This document shows positions 40,168 through 46,891 of a stretch of DNA of 46,891 bases, one piece after another. The notes beneath the pieces are model-generated. The model saw nothing but the letters and a program-made list of their open reading frames with translations, was not told where the DNA came from and searched no databases. Made by a program: the position numbers and the translations under genes. Origin of the DNA: Aquisalinus sp. (GTDB lineage Bacteria; Pseudomonadota; Alphaproteobacteria; Caulobacterales; Parvularculaceae); the NCBI GenBank assembly GCA_022763115.1, contig JALEGJ010000167.1:1-46891 (forward strand), in the 5' to 3' direction. The first letter of the stretch is position 1, and each line of letters begins with the position of its first letter.

Positions 40168-40896
40168 CTAAGCGCCCTCGCCTTTCGTTTCAGCAAGTTT
40201 CTTCGCGATAATGCGCCAGACCTTCGGGTTCACGCCAAGGCCGAAATGGGAGCCCGATACTTCTATATTATCGGCCTGCGGATTATAGACATCAACGGAA
40301 GCGCGCCAGCCGACCACGCCATCGGTTTTGGAGTAGACAGAGGTGACCGGCTGAGCGAAGCCAATGGAGTTGCGCTCATGCACATGGCGCTCAAATTCAT
40401 CGAGATCGAGCCCGCGAGCGCGGGCATAGAACGAGCCAACGGAAGTATATTTCGGCCCACCGATGATCGGCGTGCCGAGGGTCATTACCTCGCGCACCGA
40501 GTCCGCATAAAGACGCGTGACTTCGCGCGCGACAACGCCGCCAAGGCTCCAGCCGATCAGGGTGACCGGCTGGCCAAGGGATGTACACAGGTCTTCAACC
40601 CGCGGGCCGAGACGTTCAATGTCGGCGTCCACATCACCGCGATTGGTGCCAAGGCCCCAAGGGTAAACATCATAGCCGAGAAAGCGCAGATACTGGGCCA
40701 GCGGCTCCATGGATAATTCCGGTGCAAGATAGCCCGGCAGCAGGACAATCGGGCGCCCGTCGCCGCGCGGGGCGGTGAGCAGGCCAGGTGCGGTATGAAT
40801 GAAGGAAAGAAACTGGAAAGGCGTGCGCGCTTCCATCAGGAAGGATAATGGCCCGGGCCTTTTGCAATAGTCCGGCATGTCTATCGTGGCAGTCAT
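40168..40896 (-). CDS. Alpha/beta hydrolase, lipase-like
   Basis: 242 residues, no signal peptide. The fold shows VLLPGYLAPELSMEPLAQYL (oxyanion region), nucleophile elbow LIGWSLGGVVAREV, a likely acid in YSKTDGVVGW and histidine in VSGSHFGLGVNP, so the triad is probably complete. The PGY start and GWSLGG resemble PGAP1/acyl-hydrolase type esterases. AGGAG lies nine bases before the ATG. Substrate unknown. Confidence 0.82.
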   Translation of the reverse strand: MTATIDMPDYCKRPGPLSFLMEARTPFQFLSFIHTAPGLLTAPRGDGRPIVLLPGYLAPELSMEPLAQYLRFLGYDVYPWGLGTNRGDVDADIERLGPRVEDLCTSLGQPVTLIGWSLGGVVAREVTRLYADSVREVMTLGTPIIGGPKYTSVGSFYARARGLDLDEFERHVHERNSIGFAQPVTSVYSKTDGVVGWRASVDVYNPQADNIEVSGSHFGLGVNPKVWRIIAKKLAETKGEGA

Positions 40897-40937
40897 GGGC
40901 GCGGCTCCTTCATGGTTTTCCTATCAGGATATAAGGC

Positions 40938-40963
40938 AAAAAATTAGAATTGTTATTCTAATT
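40938..40963 (-). terminator. AT-rich terminator-like hairpin at the end of the MBL hydrolase gene
   Basis: A perfect 9-bp inverted repeat AATTAGAAT / ATTCTAATT with a four-base loop, spanning the stop codon of the MBL gene. Read on the minus strand, the right arm runs into TTTTTT. The stem is weak in G+C, so efficiency is doubtful. Confidence 0.55.
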
Positions 40964-41818
40964 GGCGGTGCGCAGGATTTCACGCTCAAGGATCAGGCCG
41001 TCATGGGCCGGGATGACCCCTGCTGGCAGGGTTTTTTCGAGACTGCGATAGTCCATATCCACATGCAGGTTGGTTAAAACCGCCCCTTCAGGCTTAACGC
41101 GGGCGATCCAGTCCAGTGCCTTGTCGAGATGGGCGTGGCTGACATGAGGCTTGTGGCGCAGGGCATCGACAATCCAGATGCCGGTCTGATCGAGAAGTTG
41201 AAAGCTCTCTTCCGGCAACTCATGGACATCGCTGGAATAGGCAATGCCCCCCTGCCCGCCAAAGATGAAGCCGAGGGAATCCACATTGCCATGATGCTGA
41301 AGGAAGGGTGTGAACGGGATCGGGCCGGTGGGGCCGTCGATTTGCGCCGTGCTGCCATTTTCCGGCATTTCCCGGTGTTCCAGAATGGAGGGGTAATAGC
41401 TGCCGGGGGCCTGCTCGAAGCAGTAAGAGAAGCGGGTGAGCAGGTTGCCTGTGGTTGCCTTGTCAACATAAGTCGGCACACGGCTCATCATGTTGAGGGC
41501 AACCACGCGCAAGTCGTCGATGCCGTGGCACTGGTCGGCGTGGTCATGGGTGTAGAGAACGGCATCCAGACGACCACATTTTGCGATCAGCAGTTGCTCG
41601 CGCAAATCTGGCGAGGTATCAACGAGCACCGTTGTCAATTCGCTGGTGTCCCAGCCTTTTGTTTCGTGCGCGCGCTGAACCAGCAGGGAGCAACGCATAC
41701 GCCGGTTTTTAGGCTCGGAAGGGTCGCAGGCTCCCCAGTTGCCCGTCCCGTCCGGACCGCCGGGCCGGGGTACGCCACCGGAAGAACCACAGCCAAGAAT
41801 GATGGCACGGAGCTTCAT
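40958..41818 (-). CDS. MBL-fold metallohydrolase, PhnP-like
   Basis: 286 residues. The N-terminus ILGCGSSGGVPRPGG and the segments GNWGACDP and KNRRMRCSLLV belong to the PhnP-like (cyclic phosphodiesterase-like) branch of metallo-beta-lactamase folds. The metal motif is YTHDHADQCHGIDD (HxHxDH), with later ligands in HHGNVDSLG, SSDVHEL and VSHAHLDKA. Its ATG overlaps the tatD stop by four bases, so it is coupled to TatD, a common pairing in alphaproteobacteria. Confidence 0.88.
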   Translation of the reverse strand: MKLRAIILGCGSSGGVPRPGGPDGTGNWGACDPSEPKNRRMRCSLLVQRAHETKGWDTSELTTVLVDTSPDLREQLLIAKCGRLDAVLYTHDHADQCHGIDDLRVVALNMMSRVPTYVDKATTGNLLTRFSYCFEQAPGSYYPSILEHREMPENGSTAQIDGPTGPIPFTPFLQHHGNVDSLGFIFGGQGGIAYSSDVHELPEESFQLLDQTGIWIVDALRHKPHVSHAHLDKALDWIARVKPEGAVLTNLHVDMDYRSLEKTLPAGVIPAHDGLILEREILRTAN

Positions 41819-42609
41819 ATGGCCGCCACCTGCGCGCGATCTGCTCTGGTGAACAGGCGGAAGAAATTGTCCGTGGTGACCTGTCCCATTTCTTCCGGGC
41901 TCACGCCTTTAATCTCGGCAAGTTTCTCCGCCACATGGACAACATGGGCCGGTTCGCAGCGCCGCCCGCGATGCGGCACGGGCGCGAGATACGGGCAGTC
42001 TGTTTCCACAAGCAGGCGCTCCAGCGGCACCATCTGCGCGATCTCGCGCACATCATCTGCTTTCTTGAAGGTCAGGATACCGGAGAAAGACACGTAAGCG
42101 CCAAGCTCTAGCGCCTTTTCCGCCAGCACCTTGCCGGAAGTGTAGCAATGCATGAGCAGTGGCAAAGGCTGCGCGGCACTTGCTTCGGTCAACATGGCCT
42201 GCGTGTACTCGTCCGCACGGCGCGTATGAATGATGAGCGGCAGTTGTGTTGTCTGTGCCGCCTCAATGTGAGCCTGAAAGACCGGCTGCTGATCCTTCAA
42301 CTCCGAGTACTCATAATACAGATCAAGACCGCACTCGCCGATGCCAATCGCGCCGGACTGTTCTGCAAGTTCGATCAGTTGCGCCGCTGTCAGATCAGAA
42401 TAGTCCTTGGCGTGATGCGGGTGGACGCCGACGGAATGCCAGATGTTATCGTGCTTGTTGCTGATGGCTTGAATGGCCGCTTGCGAACTGAGGCGGTCCG
42501 AAATGGCGAGCATGGCCCCGACGCCGGCCTCCCGGGCGCGCTGGAGAACTTCCGGCAGATCTTCCTCATACTTCTCGCCATGCAGGTTTACGTGACTGTC
42601 AATCAGCAT
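41815..42609 (-). CDS. tatD: TatD-family metal-dependent hydrolase
   Basis: 264 residues. TatD proteins are metal-dependent nucleases and hydrolases. Present are IGECGLDLYYEYS (metal glutamate), PLIIHTRRADEYT and PLLMHCYTSG (histidines) and LVETDCPYLAP (aspartate). The N-terminal motif reads DSHVNLHGE, so the usual HxH is HxN, with another His two residues on. The ATG at 42609 shares one base with the holB stop; the longer upstream frame lies in holB. Part of the tmk-holB-tatD-MBL series. Confidence 0.9.
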   Translation of the reverse strand: MLIDSHVNLHGEKYEEDLPEVLQRAREAGVGAMLAISDRLSSQAAIQAISNKHDNIWHSVGVHPHHAKDYSDLTAAQLIELAEQSGAIGIGECGLDLYYEYSELKDQQPVFQAHIEAAQTTQLPLIIHTRRADEYTQAMLTEASAAQPLPLLMHCYTSGKVLAEKALELGAYVSFSGILTFKKADDVREIAQMVPLERLLVETDCPYLAPVPHRGRRCEPAHVVHVAEKLAEIKGVSPEEMGQVTTDNFFRLFTRADRAQVAAI

Positions 42610-43649
42610 CAGAGCGCTTCTTTCAGGATGGCCCGGCTGCGAATGCCCATGGCGAGGACAAGCTGCCCCCTGTCCGTATTCAGGGCGTCGCCGGTTTCGA
42701 TGAGACGCTTCAGTTCTTCCCAAACGCGCACCAGGGTGGCAGGCGATGCCGTGGCAAGGTGTGATGTATCCGCGACCGTCTCATGACTGGCAATACGCCG
42801 CGCCTGCTGGCTGATCTTCTGTAGCAGGATTGTACGGAAACTGCGCCAGAGTGTGTCAGCAGCTTTTGGCGCAAGTTTATCGGCAAATCCGTGCAAGCCT
42901 GCCCTGGTTTCAAGCGCTGCGATAAAGTCATCAGCGAGCGCTGCGGCTTCCAGCCCCTCACCCTTTGCGAGATGCAACGCATAGCCGGGCCTGCCGCCGC
43001 TGATGCCTGCGATATTGCGCGCTTCATCGGGGGAAAGCCCTACGTCTTCGGCAAGGAAGGTTTCGACAGTCTCCTCCGGCAGTGGCTGGAGCGAGAGCGC
43101 GCGGCAGCGTGACTTGATCGTCGGCAACAGCCTGCCCGGCGCATTGACGAGCAGCAGTACCAGCGCGCCTTTCGGTGGCTCTTCGAGTACCTTCAGGAGC
43201 GCGTTAGCGGCGTTCCGGTTCAGGTCATCGGCGCAATCAATGATCGCAACGCGCCTGCCTGTCTCGCTCGTGCGGCCCATATCAGCGATAAAGTCACGCA
43301 CGATTTCTACTGATATTTCAGTGGCATAGCGCTGTTTCTTCTCATCCCACTGACGCTCCAGCACGAACAGGTCCGGATGAGCCTTCTGGTTAACCAGTCT
43401 GACAGGCTTTGTGTCAGGGACGACGGCCAGAGTCTCCTCATCGGTGAAACTGCCCGGCCCGGACAGCACCGCCCGCGCAAGACGATAGGCCAGTGTTGCC
43501 TTGCCAATGCCTTCGGGTCCGGTAAGCATCCAGCCATTGCTGAGGGTGTTCGAGCCAATCAGTTGACGCAGGAATTTCTCCTGACGATCATGGCCGGTCA
43601 GGGTGAGCCGCTCATTTGGTGGCAGTATGTCCTCTTGTTCTTCTGTCAT
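42609..43649 (-). CDS. holB: DNA polymerase III subunit delta'
   Basis: Clamp-loader subunit, 346 residues. The N-terminal AAA+ domain has a P-loop-like GPEGIGKATLAYRLAR, a partial VAIIDCADDLNRNAANALLK Walker-B region, and the SRC motif in IKSRCRALSL. The four-cysteine zinc site of the E. coli protein is missing: the region before KAHPDLFVLER has no cysteine. ATG 43649 overlaps the tmk stop by four bases (ATGA), so I prefer it to a start at 43673. A C-terminal helical part follows. Confidence 0.9.
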   Translation of the reverse strand: MTEEQEDILPPNERLTLTGHDRQEKFLRQLIGSNTLSNGWMLTGPEGIGKATLAYRLARAVLSGPGSFTDEETLAVVPDTKPVRLVNQKAHPDLFVLERQWDEKKQRYATEISVEIVRDFIADMGRTSETGRRVAIIDCADDLNRNAANALLKVLEEPPKGALVLLLVNAPGRLLPTIKSRCRALSLQPLPEETVETFLAEDVGLSPDEARNIAGISGGRPGYALHLAKGEGLEAAALADDFIAALETRAGLHGFADKLAPKAADTLWRSFRTILLQKISQQARRIASHETVADTSHLATASPATLVRVWEELKRLIETGDALNTDRGQLVLAMGIRSRAILKEAL

Positions 43650-44281
43650 GAGCCCCCTCTTTCGGCCAGCCATGCTTCCAAACAGCGGATCATGTCCCGG
43701 GATACATCATCCGGGGACTGATCGGCGTTGATGACATGACAGCGGTCTGGCTCATGCTCTGCAATCTGAAGGAACGCGGCGCGCACTTTCTCGTGGTATT
43801 GCGCGCCTTTCTTTTCGAAACGGTCCTCTCCGCCCCGGACACGGGCGCGCTCAAGCCCTGCTGTAACAGGCAGGTCGAAAATCAGCGTCAGATCAGGGAC
43901 CATCGGCCCGACAACGGCAGCCTCAATCTTCAGAAGCGCTGACATGTCGATGCCGCCTGCACCGCCCTGATAGGCTCGGGTCGAGTCCATGAAGCGGTCA
44001 CACAAAACCGTCTTTCCGGCATCAAGAGCAGGCCGGATCGTTCGGGCCAGGTGTTCGGCCCGCGCCGCATTCATGAGGAGACACTCGCCCATATCTGTCC
44101 AGCTGTCCGTCGACCCGGTAACGAGCAGCTGACGTATTTGCTCTGCCTGCGGTGCACCGCCGGGCTCGCGGGTTGTCAGTACCTCATGGCCTGCATCCGA
44201 TAGCCAGGACGCCAGATGTGAAATCTGCGTTGACTTTCCAGCCCCCTCTACGCCCTCGAATGTGATGAAAATGCCTGACAT
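43646..44281 (-). CDS. tmk: Thymidylate kinase
   Basis: Phosphorylates dTMP to dTDP; 211 residues. The P-loop FEGVEGAGKST is at residues 8-18, followed by TTREPGGAPQAEQIR, the DRFMDSTRAYQGG segment and the LID-like region RARVRGGEDRFE. It starts two bases after the dacC stop and overlaps holB, so translation is coupled. Confidence 0.96.
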   Translation of the reverse strand: MSGIFITFEGVEGAGKSTQISHLASWLSDAGHEVLTTREPGGAPQAEQIRQLLVTGSTDSWTDMGECLLMNAARAEHLARTIRPALDAGKTVLCDRFMDSTRAYQGGAGGIDMSALLKIEAAVVGPMVPDLTLIFDLPVTAGLERARVRGGEDRFEKKGAQYHEKVRAAFLQIAEHEPDRCHVINADQSPDDVSRDMIRCLEAWLAERGGS

Positions 44282-44283
44282 AG

Positions 44284-45483
44284 CTACTCGATATCAGCCG
44301 CACTTGGCGGTGTCAGCAGCGCGCGCGCACCTTCGGCCAGCTTGCCAAAGAGGCCGATACCGCGCACCTGTTCGCTCGTGAACAAGGGGTACTCCTGAAC
44401 TTCCTCGCCGGGCAGTTCAATACGCAAAACCGCCACCTGCTGATTAGCATCCAAAGGCGCTTTCAAGGGGCCAGTGTAAACAAGCTCTGCTCTGGCGCCA
44501 GCCAGTTTACGACGGTGCATGGTATAAGAGACATCATTCCTGAGTTTCAGCGGCACTGTGTCGATTTGTCCCATGAAGACTTCAGCTTCGCCCACAATGT
44601 CGCCCGCCGAGAAGAATTTGCGCGTATCAAACTCCGAGAAGGCCAGCCCCATGACTCGGTTCGCCTCACTGACGCGTTCATTCATGCTGCCAAGGCCAGC
44701 CAGCACCATGATGCGCCGCTGACCATTGACTGTCGCCGACCCGACGACCCCAAAGCCCGCTTCTTCCGTGTGGCCGGTTTTCATACCTTCCGCCCCGTCA
44801 AATCCGGCGATCAGCGGATTACGATTCTGCTGGGTGATGTCCGACCAGGTAAATTCAGGGAGGCGGAAGAACTCAAAATACTCCGGATAAGTATGAATGA
44901 TATGTCTGGCCAGGCGCGCCAGATCCCGCAAGCTCATGCGCTGGCCGGGGTCAGGCAGACCGGTCGGGTTGGCGAAACTGGAATCAGCCAGCCCCCATTC
45001 AGCGGCCTTCCGGTTCATCAGGGCGACAAAATCAGCCGGGTCAGCAAGCTGGCTCTCATGATCAATACGCCCAACCATGGGGGCTGTCAGATTTTGGGCA
45101 ACCACGAGGCAAGCATCATTGCCGGAGGCCACAATCATCCCTTTCAGCAAGTCACGCACCGGGATCGTCGTATCCACCAGCACGAACATCTTGGAGCCGC
45201 CAAGGCGCCAGGCCTCTTCGCTGACATAGAACTCTGTATCAAGACTGATTTGGCCGTCTTGCAGGGCATCAAACACAACCGCCACCGTCATCAGCTTGCT
45301 CATGGAAGCTGGCGGAATTGGCACATCTGCGTTCTTGTCGTAAAGCACCACGCCGCTTGCATCATCTACGATGATCGCGTGGGTCGCTTTAGTACTGAAA
45401 TAGCGTTCGCTCGCAGACGCGGGCTGTATTGCAAAGACGCTCAAAAGTGCAAAAAGGATAAAAGTCGCAAAACGCGCGCGCAT
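44284..45483 (-). CDS. dacC: D-alanyl-D-alanine carboxypeptidase (PBP5/6 type)
   Basis: Trims the terminal D-Ala of peptidoglycan stem peptides; 399 residues, with a signal peptide ending near QPASA. The serine peptidase S11 motifs are SMSK (60-63), SGN (120-122) and KTG in EGMKTGHTEEAG. A C-terminal PBP5-type domain and an amphipathic anchor (FGKLAEGARALL) follow. It sits between rlpA and tmk, a conserved alphaproteobacterial position. The C or A subtype of the symbol is not certain. Confidence 0.92.
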   Translation of the reverse strand: MRARFATFILFALLSVFAIQPASASERYFSTKATHAIIVDDASGVVLYDKNADVPIPPASMSKLMTVAVVFDALQDGQISLDTEFYVSEEAWRLGGSKMFVLVDTTIPVRDLLKGMIVASGNDACLVVAQNLTAPMVGRIDHESQLADPADFVALMNRKAAEWGLADSSFANPTGLPDPGQRMSLRDLARLARHIIHTYPEYFEFFRLPEFTWSDITQQNRNPLIAGFDGAEGMKTGHTEEAGFGVVGSATVNGQRRIMVLAGLGSMNERVSEANRVMGLAFSEFDTRKFFSAGDIVGEAEVFMGQIDTVPLKLRNDVSYTMHRRKLAGARAELVYTGPLKAPLDANQQVAVLRIELPGEEVQEYPLFTSEQVRGIGLFGKLAEGARALLTPPSAADIE

Positions 45484-45532
45484 GGTGCCGGAACTTTACA
45501 AGCTAGGTTGAAAATTCCTTATAAATTGCTTG

Positions 45533-46651
45533 TCAAAGCTGGACAATACGCGCGTCCGTAAAGCCTTCGCTTTTTGCATCATCAAGCGCTGTTTCTGCTT
45601 CCTCTCTCGTGGCGAAAGGCCCAAGACGCACGCGATATAGCCAACCACCGCCGGTTTTTGCAGCGCGTTGCGAGCGGACGGGCTGATTGTCCTCAAAAAG
45701 CGCAATAGCCTTGTCGGCATTGCTGCGGGCGGAGAAAGAGGCAACCTGAACCACGAAGCGCCCGGCGGCGGGACTGTCTGTCTCCATGACAGATTTCGTA
45801 TTCTGCACGGAAACAGGACGTTTTGTGGCTACAGGTGGATCAATCGTGCTGACGTCAGCCAGATTTTCTGCCGGGATCGCCGTTTCAACAACCATCTGCT
45901 CGGCCTTGGCGACAGCGATCTTGGCATCCTGGATAAGGGCAGCATCAAGATCTGCTTCGGATGCCAGCGGCTTTGTCACGGTGATTTCCGGGCCGGTGGC
46001 AATGCGTGTTCTGACGGTATCATATTGCGGGTTGGCCTGGGCGCTGGCTGCGTGGGTGACACGCGCCAGCCTGCCATTATGGAAGGCCTCCGGCTCACCA
46101 AGCGCCAAAATAGCGTCGTCAAGGCTGGCCTCACCTAAATATTCAACGCGGACCCGCGCCAGACCATCATGACGGTATCCCAGTTCCTCAGCCGCCGCAC
46201 GGGACAGATCAATGACCCGGCCATGGGCAAAAGGGCCACGATCATTCAGCCGCAGGTTCAGGGATTTTCCGTTCTCCAGATTCGTCACCCGGACGATGGA
46301 TGGAAGCGGCAATGTCGGGTGCGCGGCGGTAAGCCGGTTCATGTCGAAGATTTCGCCATTCGCGGTTTTGCGCCCGTGGAATTTTGGTCCGTACCAGGAG
46401 GCAACGCCCTGGGCGTCATAATCTTCGTCCACCTCGGGATAATACCAGATGCCGGCAACCTTGTAAGGATTACCGACCTTCCGGTGCGGGTTTGCCTCGC
46501 CATAAGGATTCGTGCCCGAAGGCTGCCCACTGGTGCCGGCAATGGAAGATGGCGCTGGCGGCAGCGTATCGTTCGAGGCACAGGCGGCCACAAAAAACAG
46601 GCCAGAGAGTGCAAGACAGCCATGGCGAAGACGGGACGAAAGCAGCATCAT
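45533..46651 (-). CDS. rlpA: Septal ring lytic transglycosylase RlpA family lipoprotein with SPOR domain
   Basis: 372 residues. A signal peptide ends in the lipobox VAAC. The RlpA double-psi beta-barrel follows (GVASWYGPKFHGRKTANGE; AAHPTLPLPSIVRVTNLENG; RLNDRGPFAHGRVIDLSRAA), then a long linker and a C-terminal SPOR domain (FVVQVASFSARSNADKAIAL; LYRVRLGPFATREEAE) that binds denuded glycan at the septum. Two tandem ATGs follow AAAGG; I took the first. It is followed 50 bases later by dacC, another wall-trimming enzyme. Confidence 0.93.
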   Translation of the reverse strand: MMLLSSRLRHGCLALSGLFFVAACASNDTLPPAPSSIAGTSGQPSGTNPYGEANPHRKVGNPYKVAGIWYYPEVDEDYDAQGVASWYGPKFHGRKTANGEIFDMNRLTAAHPTLPLPSIVRVTNLENGKSLNLRLNDRGPFAHGRVIDLSRAAAEELGYRHDGLARVRVEYLGEASLDDAILALGEPEAFHNGRLARVTHAASAQANPQYDTVRTRIATGPEITVTKPLASEADLDAALIQDAKIAVAKAEQMVVETAIPAENLADVSTIDPPVATKRPVSVQNTKSVMETDSPAAGRFVVQVASFSARSNADKAIALFEDNQPVRSQRAAKTGGGWLYRVRLGPFATREEAETALDDAKSEGFTDARIVQL

Positions 46652-46759
46652 CAACCTTTCCAGATCATAAAACTGGCTTACTTTTCATTCAGATGCCTTA
46701 CCAGACCGTTAACCAACCAGCGGCAACACATTTCACGCTTGCCAGAGCGCATTGAGGGC

Positions 46760-46788
46760 TTGTTTTTAATGCTGGCGAGCGCTAGACA
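46760..46788 (+). promoter_or_regulatory. Candidate promoter of tRNA-Ser
   Basis: TTGTTT (46760-46765), a 17-base spacer and TAGACA (46783-46788) lie just before the tRNA gene at 46802, so transcription would begin a few bases upstream of it. The hexamers are only fair matches. Confidence 0.4.
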
Positions 46789-46801
46789 CCTCCCTCTGAT
46801 C

Positions 46802-46891
46802 GGGCAGGTGGCTGAGTGGTCGAAAGCGGCGGTCTTGAAAACCGTTGGGCGTTTGCGCGTCCCGGGGGTTCGAATCCCTCCCTGCCCGCCA
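46802..46891 (+). tRNA. tRNA-Ser(UGA)
   Basis: 90 bases including encoded CCA. The acceptor stem GGGCAGG pairs with CCTGCCC, the discriminator is G, and CCA ends exactly at the window edge. The anticodon loop CTTGAAA gives anticodon TGA at 46836-46838, reading UCA-type serine codons. A long variable arm follows (the stretch after ACCGT to GCGTCCC), as expected of class II tRNA. The T loop GGTTCGAATCC is standard. Confidence 0.97.

Noticed and set aside
41129..42097. A 322-codon plus-strand frame over the MBL and tatD genes
   Set aside because: Both minus-strand genes have intact motifs and coupled starts; the antisense frame is a shadow.
44515..45561. A 348-codon plus-strand open frame across dacC
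   Set aside because: It is fully antisense to the S11 carboxypeptidase with all its motifs, and shows no protein-like features.
46802..46891. tRNA as a phage or island attachment site
   Set aside because: The window ends at the CCA, so no downstream integrase or repeat of the tRNA end can be seen.

Overview
The window is a stretch of an alphaproteobacterial chromosome. Three things support this placement. The gene order rpsB-tsf-pyrH-frr-uppS-cdsA-dxr-rseP-bamA-skp-lpxD-fabZ-lpxA-lpxI-lpxB / gltA / gltX / comEC / lexA / trp is typical of the class. Lipid A is made with LpxI rather than LpxH. The lexA promoter carries a GTTC-N7-GTTC operator, the alphaproteobacterial LexA box. The LpxB and TatD sequence variants look Caulobacter/Maricaulis/Hyphomonas-like from memory, but the order cannot be fixed from sequence alone. 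There is no IS element, prophage or CRISPR array.

Layout. 1-15.6 kb (+): translation factors (rpsB, tsf), UMP kinase, ribosome recycling, then envelope biogenesis: isoprenoid carrier (dxr, uppS), phospholipid (cdsA), site-2 protease (rseP), outer-membrane assembly (bamA, skp) and lipid A (lpxD, fabZ, lpxA, lpxI, lpxB). 15.5-18.4 kb (-): gltA and gltX, with gltA overlapping lpxB tail to tail. 18.4-20.6 kb (+): comEC, whose 5' end has no usual start codon. 20.6-28.8 kb (mostly -): lexA, trpC, trpD, trpG, trpE and ppiD, with a divergent polysaccharide deacetylase on the + strand between trpG and trpE. 28.9-36.1 kb (mostly +): tpiA, an alpha/beta hydrolase, secG, pyrG, a secreted protein (-), rpmF, a cysteine-patterned lipoprotein and eno. 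36.1-39.7 kb is the accessory-looking part: repeats, a membrane protein behind a hairpin that covers its ribosome binding site, an AT-rich gene of unknown function, a VOC-like secreted protein, and a 645-base gap holding a second SOS promoter. 39.5-46.9 kb (-): a small membrane protein, an NTF2-like protein, a lipase-like protein, then the compact series rlpA-dacC-tmk-holB-tatD-MBL hydrolase, ending at a tRNA-Ser(UGA) on the + strand.

How it fits together. Most of the window is housekeeping: protein synthesis, envelope assembly, central carbon metabolism and tryptophan synthesis. The point most worth following is a well-formed LexA-controlled promoter at 39226-39259 (TTGACT, 17-base spacer, TATATA, with a perfect LexA box over the -10). 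It points leftward into a gap with no recognisable gene. That gap shares an exact 18-base repeat with the gap next to lexA. Some conserved neighbours (moaC/moeA between trpC and lexA, metG between holB and tatD) are absent from where relatives usually have them.
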